DNA of 64,000 nt from an uncultured Christensenellaceae bacterium (GCA_910588645.1 CAJUOY010000007.1:1-64000), one strand, 5' to 3'. Positions 1 to 8,063 are shown, counted from the stretch's first letter. A program made the numbers and translations. The notes: generated from the sequence alone by a model not told the origin.

Positions 1-76
1 CATTTTGATAGATACGGAATATAAAGTTGATATTGACTTATAAATTTCAATTTATATTTGTAAATAATGTGCAGTT

Positions 77-112
77 AAAGGCTCTCGAACAAAATGTCCG
101 AGAGCCTTTTGT
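77..112 (+). terminator. Intrinsic terminator, plus strand
   Basis: An 11-bp perfect stem, AAAGGCTCTCG (77-87) with CGAGAGCCTTT (99-109), is followed by T-rich sequence. It probably ends a plus-strand gene lying left of the window. Confidence 0.65.
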
Positions 113-402
113 CATCACTTGAAAGTGCAACTCTTAAAAATTTAGTTTTTTCATTCCATATGGGAATTACGTTTTATGGTGCGCGGTTTTGATTATTGCT
201 TTAATTCCCAGGTCGGATCGATTTCGTTTCATCGTTCCTTGTGGGGTTGCCGTCCACAGGCCGAGGGAGGTCTGCCATTTTTTTAATTTGTTGGATGAAT
301 CGTAAATTATTTCCGTATCCTGCCTGTAACTACAGCCTATTCCGCCGCCCGTTGCTGGAAGGTATTTCGGAAAAATCTCTCGTCTGTATGACAACGTTGC
401 CG

Positions 403-436
403 TAAAAATCAAATCCGCACTTTTCGGTGCGGATTT
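403..436 (-). terminator. Intrinsic terminator of the glycosyltransferase pair
   Basis: A 10-bp perfect stem pairs AAATCCGCAC (411-420) with GTGCGGATTT (427-436). On the minus strand it is followed by GATTTTTA. It lies 15 bases after the stop codon of the second glycosyltransferase. Confidence 0.75.
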
Positions 437-450
437 GTCGTATTTTGTCT

Positions 451-1698
451 TTAATTTTTATTCTTTTTCTTAGCTCGCTCTCTTTTGTCGGCCGCTTTCA
501 AGGCGGCGCGAACGCGCTGTCTTACTTTGGAAAAATCTATTTTGCTTGCAATAAGCTTCGTGTAATCTGCGTCGGGGCGGCTTAAAATAAATTCCGCAAG
601 ATCGCCGGAAGCGTCCTTTCTGAATTCCTTTGTCTTTTCCGACATACCCTCGCGCAGAGCCTCGTCGTCCATAAGCTTGATTAAATTTTCTTTCAGCGTG
701 CGTGCATTTTTAAAGGAGAGCGCCGCGCCCTTTTCTTTTAAGTAAACGAGATTGTGTTTTTCCTGTGCCGCAAGCTTTTCGGTAATGAGCATAGGGAGAC
801 TTTTATTTATCATCTCTGTGACACTTGTTCCGCCGAACTTATTAAGTATGACGTCGGCCGCAGACATATAAAGGGGAACGTCGGTGGTAAATCCTACGTT
901 TAAAATTTTAATCCCTGCGGGCGGCTTCAAAGCGGCAGTCTTTTTAAAACCCTGTTCGTTTCTGCCGTTGATCATTATGATTTGCGCCTTTCTGCCTTTG
1001 AGAGAGTTTACGACGTCTTTAAATATTTTAAATCCGCCGTTCCAGTGCCCGCCGCCGAACATAACCATTACGGTAAACAAATCCTTTTCTAAACCGAGGG
1101 CTTCTCTTGCGTCCGATTTGGAAACGACTTCGAGCGTTCGCGGATCCACGGGCAGTCCCATAGGAAGGAGCTGTTCGCGGCGATAACCTTTATAAAGGCT
1201 GTATTCTATAAAATCCTCGTTGGGAATAACGAAGTAGTCTACGCCTATTCCCGACTCCCAGAAGGGGGACAGTACGTAGTCCAACGCGGCGGAAACGTTC
1301 ACGCAGGGTAGGTTATAGACGAGTTTGATGTCGGTTGCCGCCATAGCCCCGTAAAAGTGGGTGGAATAAATAACGTCCGGCTTGAATTCGAGGATTTCCT
1401 TTAAAAGTCCCGGAATTATTTTAAGAATTGTCGCCTGTGAAGGGGTGGAATACCTTCTTTGGGGAGGGCGGTTGATGTATTTTTCATAGAACGCGTTGTA
1501 AAGCAGGGGGAGTTTGCTCACCGCAAGATTGTAGCCTCCGTCGGAAACCCATACGTCCGTTTTGCCTGCATAGCTTTTTAAAAGATCTATGATTTTAACT
1601 TCGCAGTCTCCCGTGCTTTCGAGCTTGCGCTTCATTCCCTTAGCGCAAGCATTGTGACCGTTACCTGCGGTAACGGTCAATATAAGAACTTTTTTCAT
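451..1698 (-). CDS. MGDG synthase/UgtP-type glycosyltransferase (copy 2 of tandem pair)
   Basis: Probable membrane-lipid glycosyltransferase of the monogalactosyldiacylglycerol synthase/processive diacylglycerol glucosyltransferase family (GT28-like), which adds sugar from a UDP-sugar to diacylglycerol at the inner membrane face. Visible motifs are the N-terminal TAGNGHNACAKGMK glycine/His loop, a central FGGGHWNGG nucleotide-sugar loop and NKFGGTSVTEMI near residue 300. It is about 415 residues long with a basic tail. It is colinear with its upstream neighbour, so the pair is a tandem duplication. I place the start at the methionine matching the paralogue (1698); an in-frame ATG at 1731 has a better AAAAGG ribosome site and would overlap the upstream gene by 26 bases. 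The sugar donor cannot be told from sequence. Confidence 0.85.
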   Translation of the reverse strand: MKKVLILTVTAGNGHNACAKGMKRKLESTGDCEVKIIDLLKSYAGKTDVWVSDGGYNLAVSKLPLLYNAFYEKYINRPPQRRYSTPSQATILKIIPGLLKEILEFKPDVIYSTHFYGAMAATDIKLVYNLPCVNVSAALDYVLSPFWESGIGVDYFVIPNEDFIEYSLYKGYRREQLLPMGLPVDPRTLEVVSKSDAREALGLEKDLFTVMVMFGGGHWNGGFKIFKDVVNSLKGRKAQIIMINGRNEQGFKKTAALKPPAGIKILNVGFTTDVPLYMSAADVILNKFGGTSVTEMINKSLPMLITEKLAAQEKHNLVYLKEKGAALSFKNARTLKENLIKLMDDEALREGMSEKTKEFRKDASGDLAEFILSRPDADYTKLIASKIDFSKVRQRVRAALKAADKRERAKKKNKN

Positions 1699-1705
1699 AT
1701 TAATA

Positions 1706-2947
1706 TTAATTGCGCCTGTTGGCTTTTTCATGCCTGTCGGCCTTTTTTAACGCCGTCTTTACCTGTTTTCTGACTTTTGTAAAATCGATATTCTCTTTCA
1801 GTATTTCGGTATAGTCGGCGGCGGGTTGATTCAAAATAAATTCCGCCAGTTCGCCGACGGCGTTCTTTTTCAAGGGCGCCGTTCTTTCCGCCATTTCCTT
1901 TCTCAGATCGGGATTGTCGTAAAGGCGCAGAATTTTTTCTTTCAACGTGCGCGCGTCTTTAAACGACATTGCCACGCCCTTTTCTTTGAGGTATTCAAGG
2001 TTGTGCTTTTCCTGCATTACAAGCTTTTCGGTAACGAGCATGGGCACGCCTTTGTTGATGATTTCCGTTACGCTCGATCCGCCCGCCTTGTCGAGTATTA
2101 CGTCAGCCGCGGACAAGTAGAGGGGGACGTCGGAGGTAAAGCCGACGTTGAGTACTTTTATTCCCTCCGGCAATTTCATTGAAGCTACTTTCTTATAGCT
2201 TTTTTTGTTTTTGCCGTTGATCATTATGATCTGAGCTTTTCTGCCCTTTAATGCTTTGACGAGGTCCTTGAAAATTTTGAACCCGCCGTCCCAGTAACCG
2301 CCGCCGAAAATTACCATTGCGGTAAATACGTCATCATCCAGTCCTAGCGAGCGCTTAGCTGCTCTTTTATCCGTAATTTCAAGCGTCCTTTCGTCCACGG
2401 GAATGCCCCAAGGCAAAATCTGTTCGCGGGTGTAACCCTTGAAAATGCAGTCGCTAATAAATTCATCGTTTGCGATCGTAAAATAATCTACGCCGATGCC
2501 CGACTCCCAAAAAGGCGCAATGTAATAGTCCAGTGTGCTTGTTATGCTTTTAAAGGGAAGCGAGTATATTAATTTAAGGTCTGTTATAAGCATGGAGCCG
2601 TAAAACTGCGTGGAGTAAATTACGTCTGGCTTGAAGTCGATGATTTCTCTTAAAAGTCCTTCGGTCATCGAAAGCACCGTTTCCTGCGAGGGAACGGTGT
2701 ATCTTCGCGAAGGGGGGCGCTTGGCGTATTTGTTGAAAAACGCGTTGTAAACGCCGGGGAATTTGCCTACCGCAAAGAGGTATCCGTCCGTTGAAATCCA
2801 GGCCTTGACTTTGTCGGAAAAGCTGTCCATAATATTTATTATTTTAACTTCGCACCCGCCGATGCTTTCCAACCGACGCTTCATTACATTGGCGCAGGCG
2901 TTGTGAGCGTTACCGGCCGTAACGGTTAAAATCAGTACGCGTTTCAT
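1706..2947 (-). CDS. MGDG synthase/UgtP-type glycosyltransferase (copy 1 of tandem pair)
   Basis: Full-length paralogue of the following gene and the first of the two-gene minus-strand unit. The N-terminal loop (TAGNAHNACANVMK) has Ala where copy 2 has Gly. FGGGYWDGG and DKAGGSSVTEII are the matching donor-binding segments. Glycolipid synthesis at the membrane is inferred from the family. The ATG at 2947 lines up with family N termini; a TTG at 2959 is the longer alternative. A consensus -10 lies near 3030 and the leader contains a long hairpin (2980-3018). Two diverged copies may differ in acceptor, for example first versus second sugar, but this is inference. Confidence 0.85.
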   Translation of the reverse strand: MKRVLILTVTAGNAHNACANVMKRRLESIGGCEVKIINIMDSFSDKVKAWISTDGYLFAVGKFPGVYNAFFNKYAKRPPSRRYTVPSQETVLSMTEGLLREIIDFKPDVIYSTQFYGSMLITDLKLIYSLPFKSITSTLDYYIAPFWESGIGVDYFTIANDEFISDCIFKGYTREQILPWGIPVDERTLEITDKRAAKRSLGLDDDVFTAMVIFGGGYWDGGFKIFKDLVKALKGRKAQIIMINGKNKKSYKKVASMKLPEGIKVLNVGFTSDVPLYLSAADVILDKAGGSSVTEIINKGVPMLVTEKLVMQEKHNLEYLKEKGVAMSFKDARTLKEKILRLYDNPDLRKEMAERTAPLKKNAVGELAEFILNQPAADYTEILKENIDFTKVRKQVKTALKKADRHEKANRRN

Positions 2948-2979
2948 CAAATTACCCAAAGCATAAGTGAAATATCCTC

Positions 2980-3018
2980 GGCCGCGAGGAAACTTAACCG
3001 TTTCCGATTGCCGCGGCC
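2980..3018 (-). promoter_or_regulatory. Hairpin in the leader of the glycosyltransferase operon
   Basis: The outer stem GGCCGCG (2980-2986) pairs with CGCGGCC (3012-3018), and the inner stem GGAAAC (2988-2993) with GTTTCC (3000-3005) around a six-base loop. It lies at the very 5' end of the mRNA expected from the promoter at 3029-3057 and has no T run, so it is not a plain terminator. An mRNA-stabilising or protein-binding role is inference. Confidence 0.55.
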
Positions 3019-3028
3019 CAGCGTAAAC

Positions 3029-3057
3029 ATTATACCATATGTATATAAAAAAAGCAA
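3029..3057 (-). promoter_or_regulatory. Sigma-A promoter for the glycosyltransferase pair
   Basis: Reading the minus strand, TTGCTT is followed 17 bases later by TATAAT (plus-strand 3029-3034). It lies about 80 bases upstream of the chosen start. Confidence 0.6.
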
Positions 3058-3164
3058 AATATTTTTGGAAATTATGTTAAAATCGACATAATTTGCGCAT
3101 TTTTCGGCACGAATAAAAATAATTCAAAAAATATAAAAAACTTTTAAAACCCGATAAAAACGGC

Positions 3165-3193
3165 TTGACAGAACTTTTATAAAATAATAAAAT
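3165..3193 (+). promoter_or_regulatory. Sigma-A promoter of rplM-rpsI, with a possible L13 leader
   Basis: TTGACA (3165-3170), a 17-base spacer and TAAAAT (3188-3193). The roughly 57-base leader contains a small hairpin, CAGCT (3223-3227) with AGCTG (3233-3237), just before the AAGGAG ribosome site. Firmicute rplM leaders often carry an autoregulatory RNA (L13 leader); a match here is possible but unproven. Confidence 0.7.
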
Positions 3194-3256
3194 AATCTTA
3201 CTATCTTAAATGATGTTCAAAACAGCTGTACAAGCTGCGTTTTATAAGGAGCAGAT

Positions 3257-3688
3257 ATGAAAACCTATATGGCTAAGGCCGAAACAGTTGAAAGAAAGTG
3301 GTACGTCGTAGACGCAACCGGCGTTCCTCTCGGAAGACTCGCTTCCAAAGTGGCTGCCGTTCTCCGCGGTAAAAATAAGCCTACTTTCACACCCAACGTT
3401 GACACCGGCGATTTCGTGATTATCCTCAACAGCGATAAAGTTGCGTTGACCGGCAAAAAACTCGAAGACAAATTTTACAGATATCATACCGGCTATATCG
3501 GCGGTCTTAAAGAAATTTCGTACAAGAAAATGCTTGCGGAAAAGAGTGACCTGGCCGTTTACGAGGCGGTAAAAGGTATGTTGCCCAAAAACTCTCTCGG
3601 CAGAAATATGATCAAAAAGCTCAGAGTTTATAAGGGTGCGGAGCACAATCACGCGGCGCAGAAGCCCGAAGAGCTCAAGGTATTTTAA
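3257..3688 (+). CDS. rplM: 50S ribosomal protein L13
   Basis: Structural protein of the large ribosomal subunit, 143 residues, the usual length. Recognisable segments are WYVVDATGVPLGRLAS at residues 15-30, GDFVIILNSDKVALTGKK near 52-69, the YRYHTGYIGGLK stretch and the C-terminal LPKNSLGRNMIKKLRVYKG. A strong AAGGAG lies seven bases before the ATG. It is co-transcribed with rpsI 15 bases downstream, the standard bacterial arrangement. Confidence 0.98.
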   Translation: MKTYMAKAETVERKWYVVDATGVPLGRLASKVAAVLRGKNKPTFTPNVDTGDFVIILNSDKVALTGKKLEDKFYRYHTGYIGGLKEISYKKMLAEKSDLAVYEAVKGMLPKNSLGRNMIKKLRVYKGAEHNHAAQKPEELKVF

Positions 3689-3703
3689 AGGGGAGTAGTT
3701 TTT

Positions 3704-4117
3704 ATGGCAAAGGCTAATTTAAAGAAAAAACTTCAATTCTGGGGCACGGGCAGAAGAAAGAAAGCAATCGCCCGCGTTCGCCTCATTCCCGCAGGAACGG
3801 GCAATATCGAAATTAACGAAAGAGCTTTCGAGGATTATTTCCCTCAGTCGGTTTTGCGTTACGTTGTAAAACAGCCCCTTACGCTTCTCGGCGTCGAAGC
3901 TAAATACGACGTTATAGTTAACGTTTACGGCGGCGGTTATACCGGACAGGCAAACGCGATCCGTCTCGGCGTCGCAAGGGCGCTTTTACAGGCGGAAGAG
4001 GGCAGCCGTCCCGCACTTAAAAAAGAGGGCTTCCTTACCCGCGATCCTCGCGTAAAGGAAAGAAAGAAGTACGGCTTGAAAAAAGCTCGCCGCGCTCCTC
4101 AGTTCTCAAAGAGATAA
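3704..4117 (+). CDS. rpsI: 30S ribosomal protein S9
   Basis: Small-subunit protein whose basic C-terminal tail reaches the P site. The 137-residue protein has GTGRRKKAIARVRL near the N terminus, GGGYTGQANAIRLGVARAL in the middle and the typical ending RDPRVKERKKYGLKKARR followed by QFSKR. It is slightly longer than the usual 130 residues because of an N-terminal MAKANLKKK extension. Ribosome site GGGGAG. It is followed immediately by a terminator. Confidence 0.98.
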   Translation: MAKANLKKKLQFWGTGRRKKAIARVRLIPAGTGNIEINERAFEDYFPQSVLRYVVKQPLTLLGVEAKYDVIVNVYGGGYTGQANAIRLGVARALLQAEEGSRPALKKEGFLTRDPRVKERKKYGLKKARRAPQFSKR

Positions 4118-4123
4118 AAATAC

Positions 4124-4153
4124 AAAGAGAGGTTTACCTCTCTTTTATTTTTT
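4124..4153 (+). terminator. Terminator of rplM-rpsI
   Basis: AAAGAGAGG (4124-4132) pairs with CCTCTCTTT (4137-4145) around TTTA, followed by TATTTTTT. Confidence 0.85.
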
Positions 4154-4173
4154 GAAAAATTTTCCAAAGCCTA

Positions 4174-4202
4174 TTGCAAAAAGAAAATTGCGGTGATATT
4201 AT
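4174..4202 (+). promoter_or_regulatory. Sigma-A promoter of the 173-residue membrane protein
   Basis: TTGCAA (4174-4179), 17-base spacer, TATTAT (4197-4202). The start codon is 31 bases further on. Confidence 0.55.
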
Positions 4203-4233
4203 ATACGTATACTAGTTTTTCAGAGGTGTTAAT

Positions 4234-4755
4234 ATGGCAAAAAAGAAAAAGAAATCCGGGCTTGGAACTCTGCTTGCGCTCGTGGGCGCGTTGCTTGCGT
4301 TGGCGGCGGTGTTTATGATGTTCCTGCCCGCGGCATCGATAAAGGATACCGATACGACCTTTACCGGAATACAGATGACTTTCGGTTACAGTAAAGACGC
4401 CGGACTCGGTACACTGGAATTGTTCGGATTTTCGTTTATGAACTTCCTGCCCTACATACTTGTTCTTGCGGGAATTGCTTTCAGCGTTCTTACGGTACTC
4501 GGCAAGCTCGGCAAAATAGCCCCGCTTTTATCTGCCGTATGCTATCTTGGCGCGGGGATTCTCTTTTTCCTTGCCGTCGTGTGCTGTGTGCCCAATGCGG
4601 ATCTTGAAAAGCTCGTCAACGTCGGCGGATCTATTTTCGGCGAGAAAGTATCCGTAAGGGATTGCCTGGCTCTCGGAGTCGGTGCAATACTGGCTGGCGT
4701 GCTTTCCATTCTCGCGTCGCTGTGTTCTGCCGCCGCGCTGGTTATAAAAAAGTAA
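4234..4755 (+). CDS. Four-helix membrane protein, function unknown
   Basis: Not recognised as a named family. The 173-residue protein has a lysine-rich N terminus and four hydrophobic segments at roughly residues 10-32, 66-87, 92-116 and 146-170. A polar extracytoplasmic-looking loop (about 33-65) lies between the first two, which is compatible with small four-helix membrane proteins but gives no activity. AGAGGTG precedes the ATG. It is monocistronic: its own promoter and a strong terminator flank it. Confidence 0.75.
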   Translation: MAKKKKKSGLGTLLALVGALLALAAVFMMFLPAASIKDTDTTFTGIQMTFGYSKDAGLGTLELFGFSFMNFLPYILVLAGIAFSVLTVLGKLGKIAPLLSAVCYLGAGILFFLAVVCCVPNADLEKLVNVGGSIFGEKVSVRDCLALGVGAILAGVLSILASLCSAAALVIKK

Positions 4756-4774
4756 ATTTATTTTAAACCGATCT

Positions 4775-4804
4775 CAACCGCCGTATTATCGGCGGTTGTT
4801 TTTT
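4775..4804 (+). terminator. Terminator after the four-helix membrane protein
   Basis: CAACCGCCG (4775-4783) pairs with CGGCGGTTG (4790-4798), followed by TTTTTT. It overlaps the 3' end of the convergent 74-residue gene, whose stop codon lies inside the stem. Confidence 0.85.
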
Positions 4805-5010
4805 ATGCGGTTTGAGATCTGCTCGTGCCTTTCAAGCACGCTTGCCATCATATTGACCGGCTTGGGCTCTTCTGCCGCGCGTTCAGGCTTAGTTTGCGAC
4901 GGCGGAGCGAAAAACGGGTTATCGTTAATTTGTTCCGTATTTTGCGTTCCCTGTTGGGGAGAAAGAGTTTCAAGCGCTTTAAGTAAATTTAAAATGCCGA
5001 ATTTTTCCAA
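4786..5010 (-). CDS. Small hydrophilic protein, unknown function
   Basis: A 74-residue protein with a TTG start supported by a strong AAGGAG eight bases upstream, which is why I accept it. It has a short amphipathic N terminus (KFGILNLLKALETL), a Pro/Gln/Asn-rich disordered middle and a basic C-terminal helix ending ISNRIKNNRR. No membrane span or catalytic motif is visible. It is convergent with the upstream membrane protein and divergent from the lipoprotein at 5129. It could be a small regulatory or sporulation protein, but nothing in the sequence shows this. Confidence 0.55.
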   Translation of the reverse strand: MEKFGILNLLKALETLSPQQGTQNTEQINDNPFFAPPSQTKPERAAEEPKPVNMMASVLERHEQISNRIKNNRR

Positions 5011-5058
5011 ATAGTTGCTCCTTATTCAGTATTTTTTTTAAAATAGCTGTGTTTTTTA

Positions 5059-5087
5059 TTGCTTAAAAACTCCGTTTGGTATATAAT
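5059..5087 (+). promoter_or_regulatory. Sigma-A promoter of the large lipoprotein
   Basis: TTGCTT (5059-5064), 17-base spacer, TATAAT (5082-5087), about 41 bases before the start codon. Confidence 0.65.
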
Positions 5088-5128
5088 TGTCAGTGACTAA
5101 AATGTAAAATCCGTTCGGAGCTTATTAT

Positions 5129-7336
5129 ATGAGTAAACGTTTCACTAAAATTATATGCGTTTCCGCGTCTGTAATTGCAGCATTGGGCATTGCGTCCGCC
5201 GCAGGTTGCTCGGGTTATTATAATGCGAGCGCGCTCGACGGCAATTATTCCGCGGGAAAGGTAGTATCAAACGGCGGTTTCGCCGTAGAAAAGGGCGAGT
5301 ACGTGTATTTCCTTAACGGCGTTGAGCAGAATACCGCGGACAACACTTTCGGCACTCCCGAAAAAGGCGGCGTATATCGCATTTCCAAGACCGATCTCGG
5401 CAAGAATAATTACGCTTCAGCTCAGAGAGTCGTTCCGCAAATAGCTTATACCTCAAATTACGATACGGGTATATTCATCTACGGCGATTATATCTATTAC
5501 GGAACGCCTTCAACCGCAAAGAATTCGGAGGGCGACGTTCAGAACTCCAATCTCGATATGAAGAGGACGAAGCTCGACGGTACCGAGACTATGCGCGATC
5601 CTTACGTCAGCTTCCCCGATACCACCTATAATTACAGGTTCGTCGAGGAAAAAGGCGTGGTTTATCTGATGTACGTTGCCACTTCGGAAACTCTGTTCGA
5701 AGAGAGTTCTGGCGTGACCAACCTTCACTCCTATAATACTCAAACTAACGAGGATACTCTTCTTGCTTACGACGTAGGCACTGTTTTGTTTGATGCGGAG
5801 AATAAGGAAAATCCCCGCGTCTACTACACAATGGATGTTTACGATTATTCTACCGCGAAGGACTTCGGTTACAATCAGCTCTACACCGTTACGGCATCCG
5901 CAACGGAAAATAAGTTTGAGGATCTCAGTTCGGAAACGGTCAGCGGCTGGAATGACGAGACCGACAGATACGTAAACTGCGGCGAGCTTGTTCTCGACGG
6001 TATCGGTTCGGTGGGAACTTCCAAGTCGCCCTTCAATAAGGACGACAAGACTAACGAACTCAGCTATACCTATACTCCCGCAAAGTATGTGAATAATACG
6101 CTGTTCTACACCAGAAAGACGGCGACCAACAGCGGTGAATATCTGTTCTCCATAAAGGACGATTCGACCGCTCATCCCGTGGACGCAAACCCTGCGGCCG
6201 ACGCGAGAATACTTTCCGACGGCACTAACGCGAGCAAATACGAGTACCTCTTCAAGGACGGCGAGCTCTACGCGGCTATTCATGCAGAGGGCGCGGGCGG
6301 TATTTCTATAAACAGAGCGGTTAAAGGCAAACTTCAGCCCGCCGCGGATTTAGACGACAGCGACGATTATTTCAGAATTGTCAAGGACGGAACCGCAACT
6401 CTTTTATTTACCGATATTGAAAATAACTGGCTTTACTATTCGGTAACGGGCGGCAACGGCTATACTATAAACAGGGTAGACTATTCAGGCGAAATTGCGG
6501 ATTATATTCCCTTGCCTACGGGCGAAACCGATTTTACTGCGGTTAAGGTGCTCGATCTCGATTCGGACAGCGCTTGGTTCAAGCCCGAAATTATCGACGG
6601 CTATCTGCTGTTTGCAAGCGAGACGACTAATATGACTACGTTTAATTACGTAATGGTCTTCGATATGCACGGCGCCGACGGTATTATGACTAACGGTGAA
6701 ATCCGTAAACTCAACGAGTTGTACAAGGGTATAGACGACATCATCAACAATACGTACGGAGATGCGGATAAATATCCCGCGGCAAAATACGCTAATTTAC
6801 AGAATGCTCTCAAATACGCTTCCTATTCGGGAGACTACGAATATCTTCAGGAACTTGCAGAGGCTGCCAATTCCAAATTGGAGGAGGATGAAGATCCCGT
6901 CTATTCGGAAGTGACTCTTGCCGAGTACGAGAAATTTCTTAAACCCGAAGCGGACGGAGTATGGGGCGATTACACGGCTGAAAAGACTGTTAACGGCAAG
7001 AAGGTCTATGCAAACACGCGCGAATACTATTACAGCGTGCTCGGCGTAATGACCGAAAAGGATGCCGAGAGCTATATGGACGGATTGAAGACTTCCTATC
7101 TTGTAGCTTATCCCCAGGATGAAACTGTCGGCTGGTACGAGGGATTGTCCGACGCCGGCAAGATAGGATTTATATGCGGTATGGTTGCGGCCGGTCTCGT
7201 AGTTATCGCGGGCGTCACCGTATTGACTATATTCCTTGTAAGACGCAACAAGAAAGATGCGCCTGAAATCAGGAAAAAGAAAATTAAGGTAGATACAACC
7301 GACGATAAAAATATTGACGTATATTCTCAGGATTAA
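5129..7336 (+). CDS. Large cell-surface lipoprotein with a C-terminal membrane anchor, unknown function
   Basis: The 735-residue protein begins with a signal peptide ending in lipobox SAAGC (Cys27), so the N terminus is probably lipid-modified outside the cell. The body contains recurring units of the type YVYFLNG, YIYYGTP, NTLFYTRK, YEYLFKDG and NNWLYYSV, each followed by Asp/Gly turns, as in beta-propeller (DUF5050-like) surface proteins. A helical Ala/Tyr/Glu-rich stretch follows around 545-590. Near residues 679-704 is a hydrophobic helix followed by RRNKK and a charged cytoplasmic tail. A lipobox plus a C-terminal transmembrane helix is unusual because it would anchor both ends. No enzyme motif is visible. 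It is flanked by its own promoter and terminator. Confidence 0.75.
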   Translation: MSKRFTKIICVSASVIAALGIASAAGCSGYYNASALDGNYSAGKVVSNGGFAVEKGEYVYFLNGVEQNTADNTFGTPEKGGVYRISKTDLGKNNYASAQRVVPQIAYTSNYDTGIFIYGDYIYYGTPSTAKNSEGDVQNSNLDMKRTKLDGTETMRDPYVSFPDTTYNYRFVEEKGVVYLMYVATSETLFEESSGVTNLHSYNTQTNEDTLLAYDVGTVLFDAENKENPRVYYTMDVYDYSTAKDFGYNQLYTVTASATENKFEDLSSETVSGWNDETDRYVNCGELVLDGIGSVGTSKSPFNKDDKTNELSYTYTPAKYVNNTLFYTRKTATNSGEYLFSIKDDSTAHPVDANPAADARILSDGTNASKYEYLFKDGELYAAIHAEGAGGISINRAVKGKLQPAADLDDSDDYFRIVKDGTATLLFTDIENNWLYYSVTGGNGYTINRVDYSGEIADYIPLPTGETDFTAVKVLDLDSDSAWFKPEIIDGYLLFASETTNMTTFNYVMVFDMHGADGIMTNGEIRKLNELYKGIDDIINNTYGDADKYPAAKYANLQNALKYASYSGDYEYLQELAEAANSKLEEDEDPVYSEVTLAEYEKFLKPEADGVWGDYTAEKTVNGKKVYANTREYYYSVLGVMTEKDAESYMDGLKTSYLVAYPQDETVGWYEGLSDAGKIGFICGMVAAGLVVIAGVTVLTIFLVRRNKKDAPEIRKKKIKVDTTDDKNIDVYSQD

Positions 7337-7347
7337 TTAAAAAATTC

Positions 7348-7376
7348 AAAGCGCCCGTAAAACGGGCGCTTTTTTT
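7348..7376 (+). terminator. Terminator of the large lipoprotein gene
   Basis: AAAGCGCCCG (7348-7357) pairs with CGGGCGCTTT across a TAAAA loop, followed by a run of Ts. Confidence 0.9.
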
Positions 7377-7461
7377 ACTGCATTTTTAGCTTTTTAGGAG
7401 ATAAGATTGGTAAAATTCGCCAAAAAAATTTAATTTCACGAAAAAAAGAATAAAAAAATAG

Positions 7462-7490
7462 TTTACAAAAAAGATAAATATTAATATAAT
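7462..7490 (+). promoter_or_regulatory. Sigma-A promoter of the acidic zinc-ribbon gene
   Basis: TTTACA (7462-7467), 17-base spacer, TATAAT (7485-7490). The mRNA leader would be about 45 bases. Confidence 0.6.
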
Positions 7491-7541
7491 GTTAGCACTA
7501 AAAGCGTTTGTTATCGGCACGGGCCGTAGCGGAGAATGATT

Positions 7542-8051
7542 ATGGTTAAATACATCAAATGTCCGAGATGTGAGTTGAATTACATCGACTCGGAAAAGCA
7601 AGAATATTGCGACGTGTGCATAGCCGAGCTTAAAGGCAGAAAGCTTCAATTTGCCGACCTCGAAGAGGAGGATTACGAAGAACTTGATACCGAGCTCGAA
7701 ACCGACGAGCTTTGCCCCATTTGCGGAGTAAACCGTATTCGTCAGGGAGAAAAGATGTGCGAGAGCTGCAAGGCTCAGCAGGAGTACGAAGATGACGACG
7801 TCGTCGATATAGAAAACGACGAGGAGTGGAAGAATTATCTCGAAGAGGACGACGAAGATCTCAAAGTCGACGCTGAGTTGCAGGAAGAGATCGAAGAAGA
7901 GTTCGCTCACGAGGAGGAAGAGGAATACGAATACAGCGAAGACGACGATATATTCGATTCAGAGGATGTTGACTCGCTTTCCGATCTTGAAGACGACGAG
8001 TTCGACGATGACGAATTCGACGAAGAAGACGATGAGGACGACGATTTTTAA
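7542..8051 (+). CDS. Zinc-ribbon protein with an extremely acidic C-terminal tail
   Basis: A 169-residue protein of unknown role. Two CxxC pairs near residues 7-28 (CPRC and CDVC) and two near 60-80 (CPIC and CESC) look like two zinc ribbons. The second half is dominated by Asp and Glu and ends in an uninterrupted acidic tail. Acidic tails of this kind occur in the RNA polymerase delta subunit and in nucleic-acid-mimic proteins, so a transcription-linked role is possible but is inference. I chose the second ATG (7542) because GGAG at 7531 lies seven bases before it, while the first ATG (7536) is too close. Confidence 0.75.
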   Translation: MVKYIKCPRCELNYIDSEKQEYCDVCIAELKGRKLQFADLEEEDYEELDTELETDELCPICGVNRIRQGEKMCESCKAQQEYEDDDVVDIENDEEWKNYLEEDDEDLKVDAELQEEIEEEFAHEEEEEYEYSEDDDIFDSEDVDSLSDLEDDEFDDDEFDEEDDEDDDF

Positions 8052-8063
8052 AAGACAAATAAA

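Larger units (their letters stand above)
1..450. other. Gene-poor left edge with two hairpin terminators
   Basis: No convincing gene is seen here. The stretch holds a terminator near its left end (77-112) and the terminator of the downstream minus-strand glycosyltransferase (403-436). Between them, about 290 bases contain only an 81-codon minus-strand reading frame whose TTG start falls inside the terminator stem; I do not accept it as a gene. A small imperfect palindrome surrounds CCATATGG near 157. Confidence 0.5.

Noticed and set aside
167..412. 81-codon minus-strand reading frame at the left edge
   Set aside because: Its TTG start lies inside a terminator stem, there is no ribosome site, and the sequence has no recognisable domain.
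3200..3256. L13 leader RNA upstream of rplM as a firm call
   Set aside because: Only one small stem is visible; without a covariance search it is kept as a possibility inside the promoter entry.
5510..6283. 257-codon frame antisense to the large lipoprotein gene
   Set aside because: It lies wholly within a well-supported gene on the other strand and shows no start signals; such mirror frames are common in this window.
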